5,731 nt of DNA from positions 1-5,731 of the forward strand of contig JAUWYT010000126.1 of assembly GCA_030615705.1 (NCBI GenBank). The letters are read 5' to 3'. Below, in pieces: positions 1 through 5,479 of the stretch. This stretch comes from Chloroflexota bacterium (lineage in GTDB: Bacteria; Chloroflexota; Anaerolineae; VGOG01). The notes under the pieces are model-generated. The model was not told the DNA's origin. It saw only the letters and a list, made by a program, of their open reading frames with translations, and did no database searches. The position numbers and the translations under genes are program-made. Position 1 is the stretch's first letter, and each line of letters opens with the position of its first letter.

Positions 1-423
1 AAAGCCCGGATTGATGCCCGTGCTGACGACGGCAACGCCATGTTGTTTCGCCAGGGTGTCAATGCGCTGGCAAAACTCTGGATTGCGCTGGAAGGGATAG
101 AACAGCTCCTCAGTTGAGGAGACGACATGAGCGCCGGCACGGATGATAGTCGCCAGTTGTTCTTCGACGCGATCCAAGAACGAGAGGGTAGTATGCACCA
201 CGACTTGAGGACGCCAATCAGCGAGAGCTGCCGCCACATCGCCGCGCACGGCGATGCCGAGGCTTTTATTCAAGCCGCAGATTTCCCCAATGTCTTTACC
301 AACTTTTTGAGGATCAATGTCTATGCCACCGACGAGTTCGATGCTGGGCTTCTGCAGGAGTACCTCGATGCAGGCCTGACCGATGGGGCCGAGGCCAAAC
401 TGGACGACCCGAATCGGGTTCAT
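1..423 (-). CDS. 2,4-diaminopentanoate dehydrogenase-like NAD(P)-dependent oxidoreductase, partial (C-terminus outside window)
   Basis: Only the first 141 codons are present; the frame is open to the window edge. The N-terminus is a Rossmann fold of the dihydrodipicolinate-reductase (DapB N-terminal) type: a beta strand into GLGPIG (Gly10, Gly12, Gly15), then an acidic strand end GGIDID (32-37) and PQKVGKDIGEICGL. The segment VVSSTEELFYPFQRNPE (100-116) and the closing STGINPGF (134-141) resemble 2,4-diaminopentanoate dehydrogenase, the ornithine-fermentation enzyme that oxidatively deaminates 2,4-diaminopentanoate. Several uncharacterised homologues share these motifs, so the substrate is inferred and the fold is firm. 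The start is the ATG at 423-421, preceded by AGGAAG at 432-427. It is separated from the main gene cluster by about 300 bases and probably has its own promoter at 634-662. It is soluble, with no signal peptide. Confidence 0.8.
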   Translation of the reverse strand, partial: MNPIRVVQFGLGPIGQACIEVLLQKPSIELVGGIDIDPQKVGKDIGEICGLNKSLGIAVRGDVAAALADWRPQVVVHTTLSFLDRVEEQLATIIRAGAHVVSSTEELFYPFQRNPEFCQRIDTLAKQHGVAVVSTGINPGF

Positions 424-482
424 GGTCTTCCTGCGCAAGGATTTCGAACAGTGGCGTAACGTCATACCTTGGCCCTTGAGTT

Positions 483-512
483 TTGGTATCAATTGGTCGG
501 AGGTAGTTGGTC
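483..512. promoter_or_regulatory. Three direct TTGGT(A/C) hexamers upstream of the dehydrogenase gene
   Basis: TTGGTA at 483-488 and TTGGTC at 493-498 and 507-512 stand in direct orientation, with start-to-start spacings of 10 and 14 bases, 60-90 bases upstream of the dehydrogenase start. The first spacing is about one helical turn, which could fit a regulator bound to one face. The motif is short and could occur by chance; no regulator is encoded nearby. Confidence 0.15.
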
Positions 513-552
513 ATAGTATTGTTGAGCAGCCTAGCTGATGATTGTAAGGACT

Positions 553-583
553 CATTTCCGCATAATGCTTTTATACGGAAATG
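553..583. repeat. Palindrome with 13-bp arms and 5-base loop
   Basis: CATTTCCGCATAA (553-565) pairs with TTATACGGAAATG (571-583) around the loop TGCTT, with one mismatch (561/575), so 12 of 13 pairs hold. It lies in the spacer between two minus-strand genes, inside the predicted leader of the dehydrogenase transcript. It has no T-run on either side, so it is a poor intrinsic terminator. It could be an RNA hairpin, an operator, or the relic of a small mobile palindrome. The half CGCATAATG resembles the left half of a Xer/dif site, but the 5-base centre is one base short of the usual 6-8. Confidence 0.7.
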
Positions 584-599
584 TCGGCTCTCTGCCAAG

Positions 600-626
600 G
601 CCCTTCGACTACGCTCAGGACAGGGC
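600..626. repeat. Interspersed intergenic repeat copy
   Basis: The segment reads GCCCTTCGAC (600-609), TAC, GCTCAGGACA (613-622), GGGC, with 5-bp inverted ends GCCCT/AGGGC. Both 10-mers recur exactly in the array at the far end of this window (5592-5601 and 5721-5730). From general familiarity this type of sequence is a common noncoding repeat in environmental bacterial genomes; I cannot verify copy number here. The following bases, up to about 636, may belong to the same element. Confidence 0.55.
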
Positions 627-633
627 CGCCCCT

Positions 634-662
634 ACGATACGGTAAATCTACGCCACTGTCAA
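634..662 (-). promoter_or_regulatory. Sigma70-type promoter for the dehydrogenase gene
   Basis: On the minus strand TTGACA (662-657) is followed by a 17-base spacer and TATCGT (639-634): a perfect -35, an optimal spacer and a 4/6 -10. The start of transcription would fall near 627, at the edge of the 600-626 repeat. The only gene downstream on this strand begins at 423, giving a leader of about 200 nt that would carry both the repeat and the 553-583 hairpin. It begins 56 bases past the stop of the upstream membrane protein gene. Confidence 0.45.
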
Positions 663-717
663 CGTCGCCTCCAGCGCGCCGCTACGCATGTCGGTGCTGC
701 CGTGGGTGGTGGCCCGC

Positions 718-1341
718 TTACTTTCTTACCCTCTGACCTACGACCATCCCTGCTCCTGCCCCCGCAATGACCAGGAACCCTGCTGCTGTCAGCCAGAGCC
801 CCCAGCCGATGTGGATGGGCTGACCGTAAACCCTGTCCAAGGCGCTGCGAATGGAGAAGAATTGCCACAAGGGGAGGATTGCCCCAGCGAGGGAGACAAC
901 TATCAGCAGGCTAGCCACTATGGCGCTCGGCAGACGGCGATAGAACAGGGATGCCGCGATGATGGCCAAACAACCTGCCCCCGCCAAGAATTGCCGACGA
1001 AATTCGTCTGAGCTTAGAGCCTGGAGGACGAACGGGTAGGGGGGCAGGACGATAATCGCGAGCACGATAGCGATTATCACCATGATGGTTCTGGCCCACA
1101 GGGGATAGCGCAGGCGCCGGTTGCCACCTATCAGGGCCAGGCAGAGGGACGTGGCCAAAGGGGGCAAGCAAAAAAGCTCGCGGATCATAAACTCGGTGCC
1201 GGCCCTCACGCCAGGCAGGAATTTGACGAACTCGGCCATGTCCAGGCCGCTCAGCACCAGAGCGGCCGTTTTGTGATTTACCCAGGGTCCCCAATAGCCA
1301 ACCAGGACGAGGGCGATCCCTAAGGGAACAAATCTCTTCAT
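718..1341 (-). CDS. Unrecognised six-helix integral membrane protein
   Basis: I do not recognise this 207-residue protein. Hydrophobic segments lie at about 4-21, 56-73, 83-101, 118-134, 139-160 and 178-202, so it is an inner-membrane protein with about six helices. Between helices 1 and 2 is a loop with NHKTAALVLSGLDMAEFVKFLPGVRAG (22-48), with acidic and aromatic residues that look conserved rather than random; it is the best region for a homology search. Arg-rich patches (NRRLRYP 74-80; YRRLP 134-138; C-terminal GQRVRK) suggest cytoplasmic loops. A TTG at 1362 would add seven residues and overlap the glycerate kinase stop, but the ATG at 1341 follows an AGAAAG-like site 6 bases upstream and leaves a 10-base gap, so I prefer it. 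It is last in the operon; a role with the kinase or permease is only suggested by position. Confidence 0.8.
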   Translation of the reverse strand: MKRFVPLGIALVLVGYWGPWVNHKTAALVLSGLDMAEFVKFLPGVRAGTEFMIRELFCLPPLATSLCLALIGGNRRLRYPLWARTIMVIIAIVLAIIVLPPYPFVLQALSSDEFRRQFLAGAGCLAIIAASLFYRRLPSAIVASLLIVVSLAGAILPLWQFFSIRSALDRVYGQPIHIGWGLWLTAAGFLVIAGAGAGMVVGQRVRK

Positions 1342-1351
1342 GATCTGCTTT

Positions 1352-2740
1352 CTAAAAGACAAAGGTGAAGGTCAGGTCGTTAACGTTGGTGTTGGTCGGC
1401 CCGGTGATGAGTAGATCACCCAGCTTCTGGAAAAAGTGGTAAGAATCGTTGTTAGCCAGATACTGAGTGGCCGATAGGCCTGCCTCCTGGGCTCGCCGCA
1501 GGCTGGAGCCGTCGGCGATGGCTCCAGCCGCGTCGGTAGGCCCATCGGTGCCATCGGTGGCCAGGGGTATTATCATGACATCCTCCAGGCCATCTATCTC
1601 CAGGGCAGCGCTGAGGGCCATCTCCTGGTTGCGACCTCCAAGGCCATCGCCATGGACGGTGACTGTGGTCTCCCCGCCGGCTACCACGCAGGCTGGTCGG
1701 GACAGCGGGCGGCCCGAGTTGAGGATCTCCTTGGCAATGGCGGCGAAGACCTTGGCTACTTCTCTGGCCTCGCCCTCCACAAAGGTGGAAAGCAGCAAGG
1801 AGCGGAACCCTAACTCTTCAGCTCTGGCAATGGCCGCTTCAGCGGCAACCTCATTGCTGGCGATGACCAGGTTGTAAGTTCGGGTGAAGGTCTCATCGCC
1901 CTCTTTGGGTGTTTCCGGGATGAGGCCCTCCTTGCCCCGCTGCAGGCGCTCGACTATTGGCCTGGGGAGATCTTCAAGCAGGCCGTACTTCTCGATGACG
2001 CCGTTGGAATCGGCAAAAGTAGTCGTATCGGGAACGGTCGGCCCCGAGGCGATGACGTCTAGTGGGCTTCCCACCACGTCGGAGAGGATGAGGGAAACGA
2101 TTTCGGCAGGGTAGGCCAGGCGAGCCAGGTTCCCCCCCTTGGTCTGGGAGAGGTGCTTGCGCACGGCGTTGATCTCGTTGATCGTGGCCCCACAGCGCAG
2201 GAGGGCATCGGTCAGCGACTTCATGTCTGCCAAGGTGATTCCCTCTGCGGGCAAGGTCATCAGAGCCGACCCGCCGCCCGAGATGAGACAGATAACCAGA
2301 TCCCTGGCCGTGGCTTTACGTGCTAACTCCGCCATCTGCCTTGTTCCAGCCATCCCGGCGGCATCGGGGATGGGATGGCCAGCCTCGTTGAGGTGAATGA
2401 TCTCGGTCTGGGCCCCATAGCCATACTTGACGTTGACCAGGCCAGCGGTCACCCGCTGACCCAGGATCTCCTCGACGGCTTTGGCCATGGAGCCGCCAGC
2501 CTTACCCCCGCCGATGACGTAGATATTTCGGTAGCGACCAAGGTCGTAAATTCGCTGGCCGACCCTGTACTTCGTCCAGGACGAACGTGTGCGCAAGGTC
2601 TCGTCTGAAAGGGACATCTGTCGTTTGATGGCATTGACGGGATCCACTGCTTCCAGGGCCGCGGATAGGACGGCCAAAGCCCGCTCTCGTCGTTCTCTCG
2701 TCTTGCCGCTTTTTAGCACCTCAGAGTCAAATGGAGTCAT
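1352..2740 (-). CDS. Glycerate 2-kinase, GckA/TtuD (DUF4147 + MOFRL) family
   Basis: This 462-residue cytoplasmic enzyme should phosphorylate D-glycerate with ATP to 2-phosphoglycerate, feeding hydroxypyruvate, tartronate or serine breakdown into lower glycolysis. The N-terminal DUF4147 domain covers about 20-260, with GGGKAGGSMA (77-86, Lys80 the likely catalytic lysine), SGGGSAL (154-160), NEINAVRKHLSQTKGGNLA (188-206) and SDVVGSPLDVIASGPT (220-235). The MOFRL domain covers about 348-460, with AGGETTVT (354-361), GLGGRNQEMAL (366-376), ATDGTDGPTDAAGA (394-407) and the closing ITGPTNTNVNDL. All signature blocks are intact and the length is normal to slightly long, owing to a charged N-terminal extension. 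The ATG at 2740 has the best ribosome site in the window, AGGAGGT at 2751-2745. It follows the permease gene by 13 bases, consistent with uptake and phosphorylation of glycerate or a related acid. It is not the unrelated GlxK type. Confidence 0.95.
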   Translation of the reverse strand: MTPFDSEVLKSGKTRERRERALAVLSAALEAVDPVNAIKRQMSLSDETLRTRSSWTKYRVGQRIYDLGRYRNIYVIGGGKAGGSMAKAVEEILGQRVTAGLVNVKYGYGAQTEIIHLNEAGHPIPDAAGMAGTRQMAELARKATARDLVICLISGGGSALMTLPAEGITLADMKSLTDALLRCGATINEINAVRKHLSQTKGGNLARLAYPAEIVSLILSDVVGSPLDVIASGPTVPDTTTFADSNGVIEKYGLLEDLPRPIVERLQRGKEGLIPETPKEGDETFTRTYNLVIASNEVAAEAAIARAEELGFRSLLLSTFVEGEAREVAKVFAAIAKEILNSGRPLSRPACVVAGGETTVTVHGDGLGGRNQEMALSAALEIDGLEDVMIIPLATDGTDGPTDAAGAIADGSSLRRAQEAGLSATQYLANNDSYHFFQKLGDLLITGPTNTNVNDLTFTFVF

Positions 2741-2744
2741 AATT

Positions 2745-2751
2745 ACCTCCT
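2745..2751 (-). promoter_or_regulatory. Strong Shine-Dalgarno of the glycerate kinase gene
   Basis: AGGAGGT reads on the minus strand 4 bases before the ATG at 2740. It fixes that start and contrasts with the weak or absent ribosome sites of the GtrA-like and Nudix genes in the same cluster, suggesting that the kinase is made at a higher level. Confidence 0.8.
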
Positions 2752-2753
2752 CG

Positions 2754-3242
2754 CTATATCTTGGTGAAGAAGAGGTGGGCGATAAGGCCGGCGATTGGTG
2801 GGAAGATCAAGGTGGAGAGGACGCGAGCCAGAGTGACCTTGGGTCCGATGATGGACAGCTCTAAGGGCAAGCGGCTTACTGACCAAAGAGACCAGGCGGT
2901 GATAAAGCCCACGATGGTGCCGATGCTTGCTCCGGCCTCGTAGATAGAGGCGATGATGGGAAAGACGGAGTAGGGCGAGCCTGGCACAATGCCACCGGCT
3001 ATACAGCCCAACAGGATGCCCTTGAATCCTGCCTGAGCTCCTAACCACTGGCTGATCAACCCTTTCGGGATCAGCACCCGCGCCAGGCCGGCCACAGCGA
3101 AGGAGGCCAATAACAGGAGCAGGTTGTCCCAGATGGTCTTGGCGCCCAACTTCAGGCCGGCCAGGTGAACGCCGCCTCGAAAATAGGCAGCGACGGTCAG
3201 GATCACGGCCAGAGCGATCATGATGATAGTAGTTGTGTTCAT
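2754..3242 (-). CDS. Half-size permease, probably ArsP_1/DUF318 (YraQ-like) superfamily
   Basis: The product has 162 residues and about five hydrophobic helices: 4-20, 39-58, 72-99, 104-122 and 141-159. The pattern GILLGCIAGGIVPGSPYSVFPI (75-96), followed by a Gly-rich helix and IIGPKVTLARVL (131-142), resembles one half of the two-repeat permeases of the DUF318/ArsP_1 group, which are roughly twice this long. A half-size protein would have to work as a dimer. I recognise the family with moderate confidence; the substrate cannot be read from sequence. Its place directly before glycerate kinase suggests an organic acid, by context only. The start is the ATG at 3242, 5 bases after the Nudix stop, with GAGGTGA overlapping that stop as ribosome site. 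An upstream in-frame start at 3281 would overlap the Nudix gene and add a hydrophilic stretch, so it is less likely. The overlap of stop and ribosome site implies translational coupling. Confidence 0.75.
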   Translation of the reverse strand: MNTTTIIMIALAVILTVAAYFRGGVHLAGLKLGAKTIWDNLLLLLASFAVAGLARVLIPKGLISQWLGAQAGFKGILLGCIAGGIVPGSPYSVFPIIASIYEAGASIGTIVGFITAWSLWSVSRLPLELSIIGPKVTLARVLSTLIFPPIAGLIAHLFFTKI

Positions 3243-3247
3243 CTTCT

Positions 3248-3781
3248 TCACCTCACACTCTCCTCGATAGTTTTTCTCCAATCGCGCAATGCCTGGCAGT
3301 GGGCCTGGAAGGCCATGTCTGTCGGCAGCTCGGCGGGCGCGAAAAGACCGGCCTCGCTGGCATCGTCGCCAGCCGCCAGCTCTCCGCCCACCACGTGGGC
3401 AGAGTAGAGCACCAGGACCAAATGCCCGTAGAAGTCACTGTTGACAGAATATACGCCCAGGAGGTCGTCCAGCTCCACTTCCAGCCCCGTCTCCTCGCGG
3501 CACTCGCGTATGGCCGTTTCCTCGATAGTTTCGCCGTACTCGGTGAAGCCCGCCGGCAGCGTCCAGGAGCCAACGTGGGGCTCGATCCCTCGCCGCACCA
3601 GGACGACTCGCCCCTCGTCCTCTATCAGCGTGCCTGCGGCCACCTTGGGGTTGATATAAAAAATGAAGTCGCACTCCTGACAGACCAGGCGCTCCCTCTC
3701 GTCAATCACCTTGGGGGCCAGTTGGCCAGCACAGTGGGGGCAGAACTTCGGCGTTAAGATTTCTCGTTCGCTAGATTGCAT
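3248..3781 (-). CDS. Nudix hydrolase with N-terminal zinc ribbon
   Basis: This soluble 177-residue protein should hydrolyse a nucleoside diphosphate linked to another moiety. The N-terminus carries a zinc ribbon with two Cys pairs (Cys14/Cys17 in CPHC, Cys34/Cys37 in CQEC). The Nudix box is complete at 78-100: Gly78, Glu84, then REC-REETGL with Arg92, Glu93, Glu96, Glu97 and Gly99, which supply the Mg-binding helix. The lead-in VGSWTLPAGFTEYGE (70-84) is typical. The layout resembles NudC and related ADP-ribose or NADH pyrophosphatases, but I do not see the SQPWPFPxS motif that marks true NADH pyrophosphatase, so ADP-ribose or another NDP-X substrate is more likely. Its ATG is in the same frame as the glycosyltransferase and lies five codons beyond that gene's stop. 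No Shine-Dalgarno is visible, because the upstream bases are an AT-rich heptamer repeat. Translation may rely on reinitiation after the glycosyltransferase. Confidence 0.93.
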   Translation of the reverse strand: MQSSEREILTPKFCPHCAGQLAPKVIDERERLVCQECDFIFYINPKVAAGTLIEDEGRVVLVRRGIEPHVGSWTLPAGFTEYGETIEETAIRECREETGLEVELDDLLGVYSVNSDFYGHLVLVLYSAHVVGGELAAGDDASEAGLFAPAELPTDMAFQAHCQALRDWRKTIEESVR

Positions 3782-3791
3782 TTTGGCTACT

Positions 3792-3812
3792 GGATATTAG
3801 ATATTGGATATT
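3792..3812. repeat. Heptamer tandem repeat at the glycosyltransferase stop
   Basis: Three 7-base units in a row on the plus strand: GGATATT (3792-3798), AGATATT (3799-3805), GGATATT (3806-3812). On the coding strand the middle unit differs by one base (AATATCT instead of AATATCC), and that T makes the TAA stop of the glycosyltransferase gene. The repeat is much richer in A+T than its surroundings and occupies the place where the Nudix ribosome site would be expected. Confidence 0.85.
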
Positions 3813-4927
3813 GCCTCATACAGGCTTAGCAGCTTCGCCGCTGCCTTTTCCCAGGTGAACTTCTTTGCTTGCTCTACTCCCTTGGCCATCATCCCCTCCC
3901 GCAGCGTATTATCGTTTAGAACTCGCTTCAGGGCCTCGGTCAGGGCCTCCACGTCTGTGGCCTCCACCATCGGCCCCGCCTCGCTCACAACCTCAGGCAG
4001 GGAGGAGGCGTCGGAGGTTATCACCGGCGTGCCACAGGCCATGGCCTCCAGGGGCGGAATTCCGAAGCCCTCGTAGAGGGAGGGGAAGACGAACAGGTCG
4101 GCCAGGTTGTAGAGGGCGGGCAGGTGCTGGTCGGCCACGAAGCCGAGAAAGATGACCTTCTCCTCCAGGCCCAGTCGTTCGACGGTGGCGAAAATCTCTT
4201 CGTAGAGCCAGCCTTTCCCTCCGGCGATGACCAGGTGGAGGAATGGGTAATGAGTAATGAGTAATGAGTAGGCCTGGATAAGGCGGGTGAAGTTTTTGCG
4301 GGGTTGAAGGGTGCCCAGGCCAAGGATGAATCGAGGGGGCAGGTTGTATCGCTTTCGCACTCCATCCAAGAGGGTCCGATCCTTGATGGGACGGAAGCGC
4401 TCTTCCACCCCAGGATAGACTACCTCGATCCTGTCAGATTCCACCCCTAGCAGCTCTACCAGGTCGTCTTTGGTGCTCTGCGAGTCGGCCAGCACCAGAT
4501 CGGCCCGGTGCACGGAGCGGGGGACTACTCTGTTCAGATAGGCCCGCAGGTTGGCGTCGGCGCACTCCGGCACACGAATGAAGGAGAGGTCGTGGACGGT
4601 GACCAGGGTCTTGGCCCGGCGCACCGGCGGCAGGACGAAGTCGGGCGAGTGGAAGATGTCCACCGCGCCGGTGGCCAGCTCCACCCAGAGGGGCAATCGC
4701 AGGCGATGCCACAGGATAGCCAGGGCGCGATCGGAGAGGGGCAGCGAACGCATCTGAAAATTGGGCGGCCAGGGTGTGTCCACTAGTGGCTGTCCCCCTG
4801 CCGCTGCAAACAGGACATAATCGTGACCCTGATCGAGCTCCGCCAGCGCCCTCACCAGCTCCCGTGTATAGCGCCCGATGCCGGCCCCTTGCTGGACAGC
4901 AGCCGTGTAATCAATGCCGATGCGCAA
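3797..4927 (-). CDS. Family 4 (GT-B) glycosyltransferase
   Basis: The 376-residue protein should move a sugar from a nucleotide-activated donor to a lipid- or glycan-linked acceptor at the cytoplasmic face of the membrane. The N-terminal acceptor domain starts MRIGIDYTAA, with the Gly-rich GAGIGRYTREL (14-24) and VHDLSFI (111-117). The C-terminal donor domain shows GTLQPRKNFTRLI (205-217, with Arg210 and Lys211 for the donor phosphates), VIAGGKGWLYEEI (233-245) and the E-x7-E motif Glu286/Glu294 in EGFGIPPLEAMACGTPV. It looks complete and of normal length. The start chosen is a TTG at 4927, because it gives the usual family N-terminus and follows a GGGGGA site; an upstream TTG at 4951 has no ribosome site and overlaps GtrA. 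Residues 220-228 are encoded by a 7-base tandem repeat, and the stop codon lies in a second one. A GtrA-like protein directly upstream suggests work on a polyprenyl-linked sugar. Confidence 0.93.
   Translation of the reverse strand: MRIGIDYTAAVQQGAGIGRYTRELVRALAELDQGHDYVLFAAAGGQPLVDTPWPPNFQMRSLPLSDRALAILWHRLRLPLWVELATGAVDIFHSPDFVLPPVRRAKTLVTVHDLSFIRVPECADANLRAYLNRVVPRSVHRADLVLADSQSTKDDLVELLGVESDRIEVVYPGVEERFRPIKDRTLLDGVRKRYNLPPRFILGLGTLQPRKNFTRLIQAYSLLITHYPFLHLVIAGGKGWLYEEIFATVERLGLEEKVIFLGFVADQHLPALYNLADLFVFPSLYEGFGIPPLEAMACGTPVITSDASSLPEVVSEAGPMVEATDVEALTEALKRVLNDNTLREGMMAKGVEQAKKFTWEKAAAKLLSLYEAISNI
4243..4270. repeat. Heptamer tandem repeat inside the glycosyltransferase gene
   Basis: Four 7-base units on the plus strand: ATGGGTA (4243-4249), then ATGAGTA three times (4250-4256, 4257-4263, 4264-4270). 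In the coding strand it encodes residues 220-228 (YSLLITHYP), between the RKN phosphate-binding motif and the VIAGG strand. The unit is not a multiple of three, so loss or gain of one copy would shift the reading frame. The present copy number keeps the frame open, and the segment length appears normal for the family. Confidence 0.92.
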
Positions 4928-4929
4928 TG

Positions 4930-5436
4930 CTAAATCCCCCGGTAGGTCCAAAGGCGATTAAGGCCGAAGTTCCAGAACAGCACGATGATGGTGGCAACCG
5001 CTTTGGACAAGTTATAGGCCAACTCGTAGTGGGCCAGGCCAGCGTTGAGGGCTAACGCTGCCATCGGAGCCGCCAACGCGCCCGCTTCTCCCAGTACCCA
5101 GGCATCCAGGCTGAGGAAGATGACCTGGTTCAGCAGCAAGCCGCCGACGTTGACCAGGAAGAACTGGAGGAGTTGAGGGGCGATGGGCCTGTCCCTCGAT
5201 TCGGGAAACGTCCACAGCCTGTTCCAGATAAAGTTGCTGATCACCGCCACCGTGAACGAGCAGGTGTTAGCCAGCATCTTGCTGGAGCCCAAGGCCAGGA
5301 TGAGTAGATTGAGGGTGCCGAAATCAATCACCGCCCCCAGCGTGCCCACCACGGCGAATTTGAGAAAGCGTACAAGCTCTTTGGAATTAGCGTGAGCGAG
5401 ATTGACAATTCTGGACAGCGTCTCGTTGTTTTTCAT
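4930..5436 (-). CDS. GtrA-like (DPMS/GtrA family) membrane protein
   Basis: The 168-residue protein has a short polar N-terminus and four membrane helices at roughly 25-47, 54-73, 90-112 and 145-162. Hallmarks are FLKFAVVGTLGAVIDFG (24-40) and two copies of the family motif after helices 2 and 4: SNFIWNRLWTF (67-77) and FWNFGLNRLWTY (154-165). Family members are thought to help flip or hold polyprenyl-phosphate sugars for surface glycan or teichoic acid decoration. This matches the glycosyltransferase that begins 2 bases after its stop. Start ATG at 5436; no strong ribosome site is seen (only GAGG about 13 bases upstream), and a small hairpin ends 5 bases before the ATG. It is the first gene of the cluster. 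Confidence 0.92.
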   Translation of the reverse strand: MKNNETLSRIVNLAHANSKELVRFLKFAVVGTLGAVIDFGTLNLLILALGSSKMLANTCSFTVAVISNFIWNRLWTFPESRDRPIAPQLLQFFLVNVGGLLLNQVIFLSLDAWVLGEAGALAAPMAALALNAGLAHYELAYNLSKAVATIIVLFWNFGLNRLWTYRGI

Positions 5437-5441
5437 GATAA

Positions 5442-5473
5442 GTAGAATGCCTCGCCCATAAAGGGTGCTCTAC
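5442..5473 (-). promoter_or_regulatory. Possible leader hairpin before the operon
   Basis: GTAGA (5442-5446) pairs with TCTAC (5469-5473), then GC (5449-5450) with GC (5467-5468) and CCC (5455-5457) with GGG (5463-5465), closing on ATAAA. It would form at the very 5' end of the predicted transcript and include the only GAGG near the GtrA start. The stem is interrupted, so stability is uncertain. Confidence 0.3.
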
Positions 5474-5479
5474 GACTTC

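Noticed and set aside
127..459. Plus-strand open frame of 110 codons
   Set aside because: It lies antisense to the dehydrogenase gene, whose Rossmann motifs are unmistakable, and its own product has no recognisable domain.
464..489. Small inverted repeat ATACC/GGTAT before the dehydrogenase gene
   Set aside because: Only five pairs around a 16-base loop, which is expected by chance.
553..583. Intrinsic terminator for the main operon
   Set aside because: The stem is strong but AT-rich at the tip and no T-run follows on either strand; a predicted promoter also lies between the operon end and the hairpin.
1467..2864. Several plus-strand open frames of 76-136 codons across the glycerate kinase gene
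   Set aside because: They are antisense to a fully intact kinase with all its signature motifs, and are rich in Ser, Arg and Pro, as expected from mirror reading of GC-rich codons.
3243..3281. Upstream ATG-type start for the permease (13 extra residues)
   Set aside because: It overlaps the Nudix coding end and adds a charged stretch before the first helix; the ATG at 3242 has a good ribosome site.
3233..3757. Plus-strand open frame of 174 codons opposite the Nudix gene
   Set aside because: The minus-strand frame has a complete Nudix box and zinc ribbon; the antisense product shows no domain.
4928..4951. Upstream TTG start for the glycosyltransferase (eight extra residues)
   Set aside because: There is no ribosome site before it, it would overlap GtrA by 22 bases, and the shorter start gives the usual family N-terminus.
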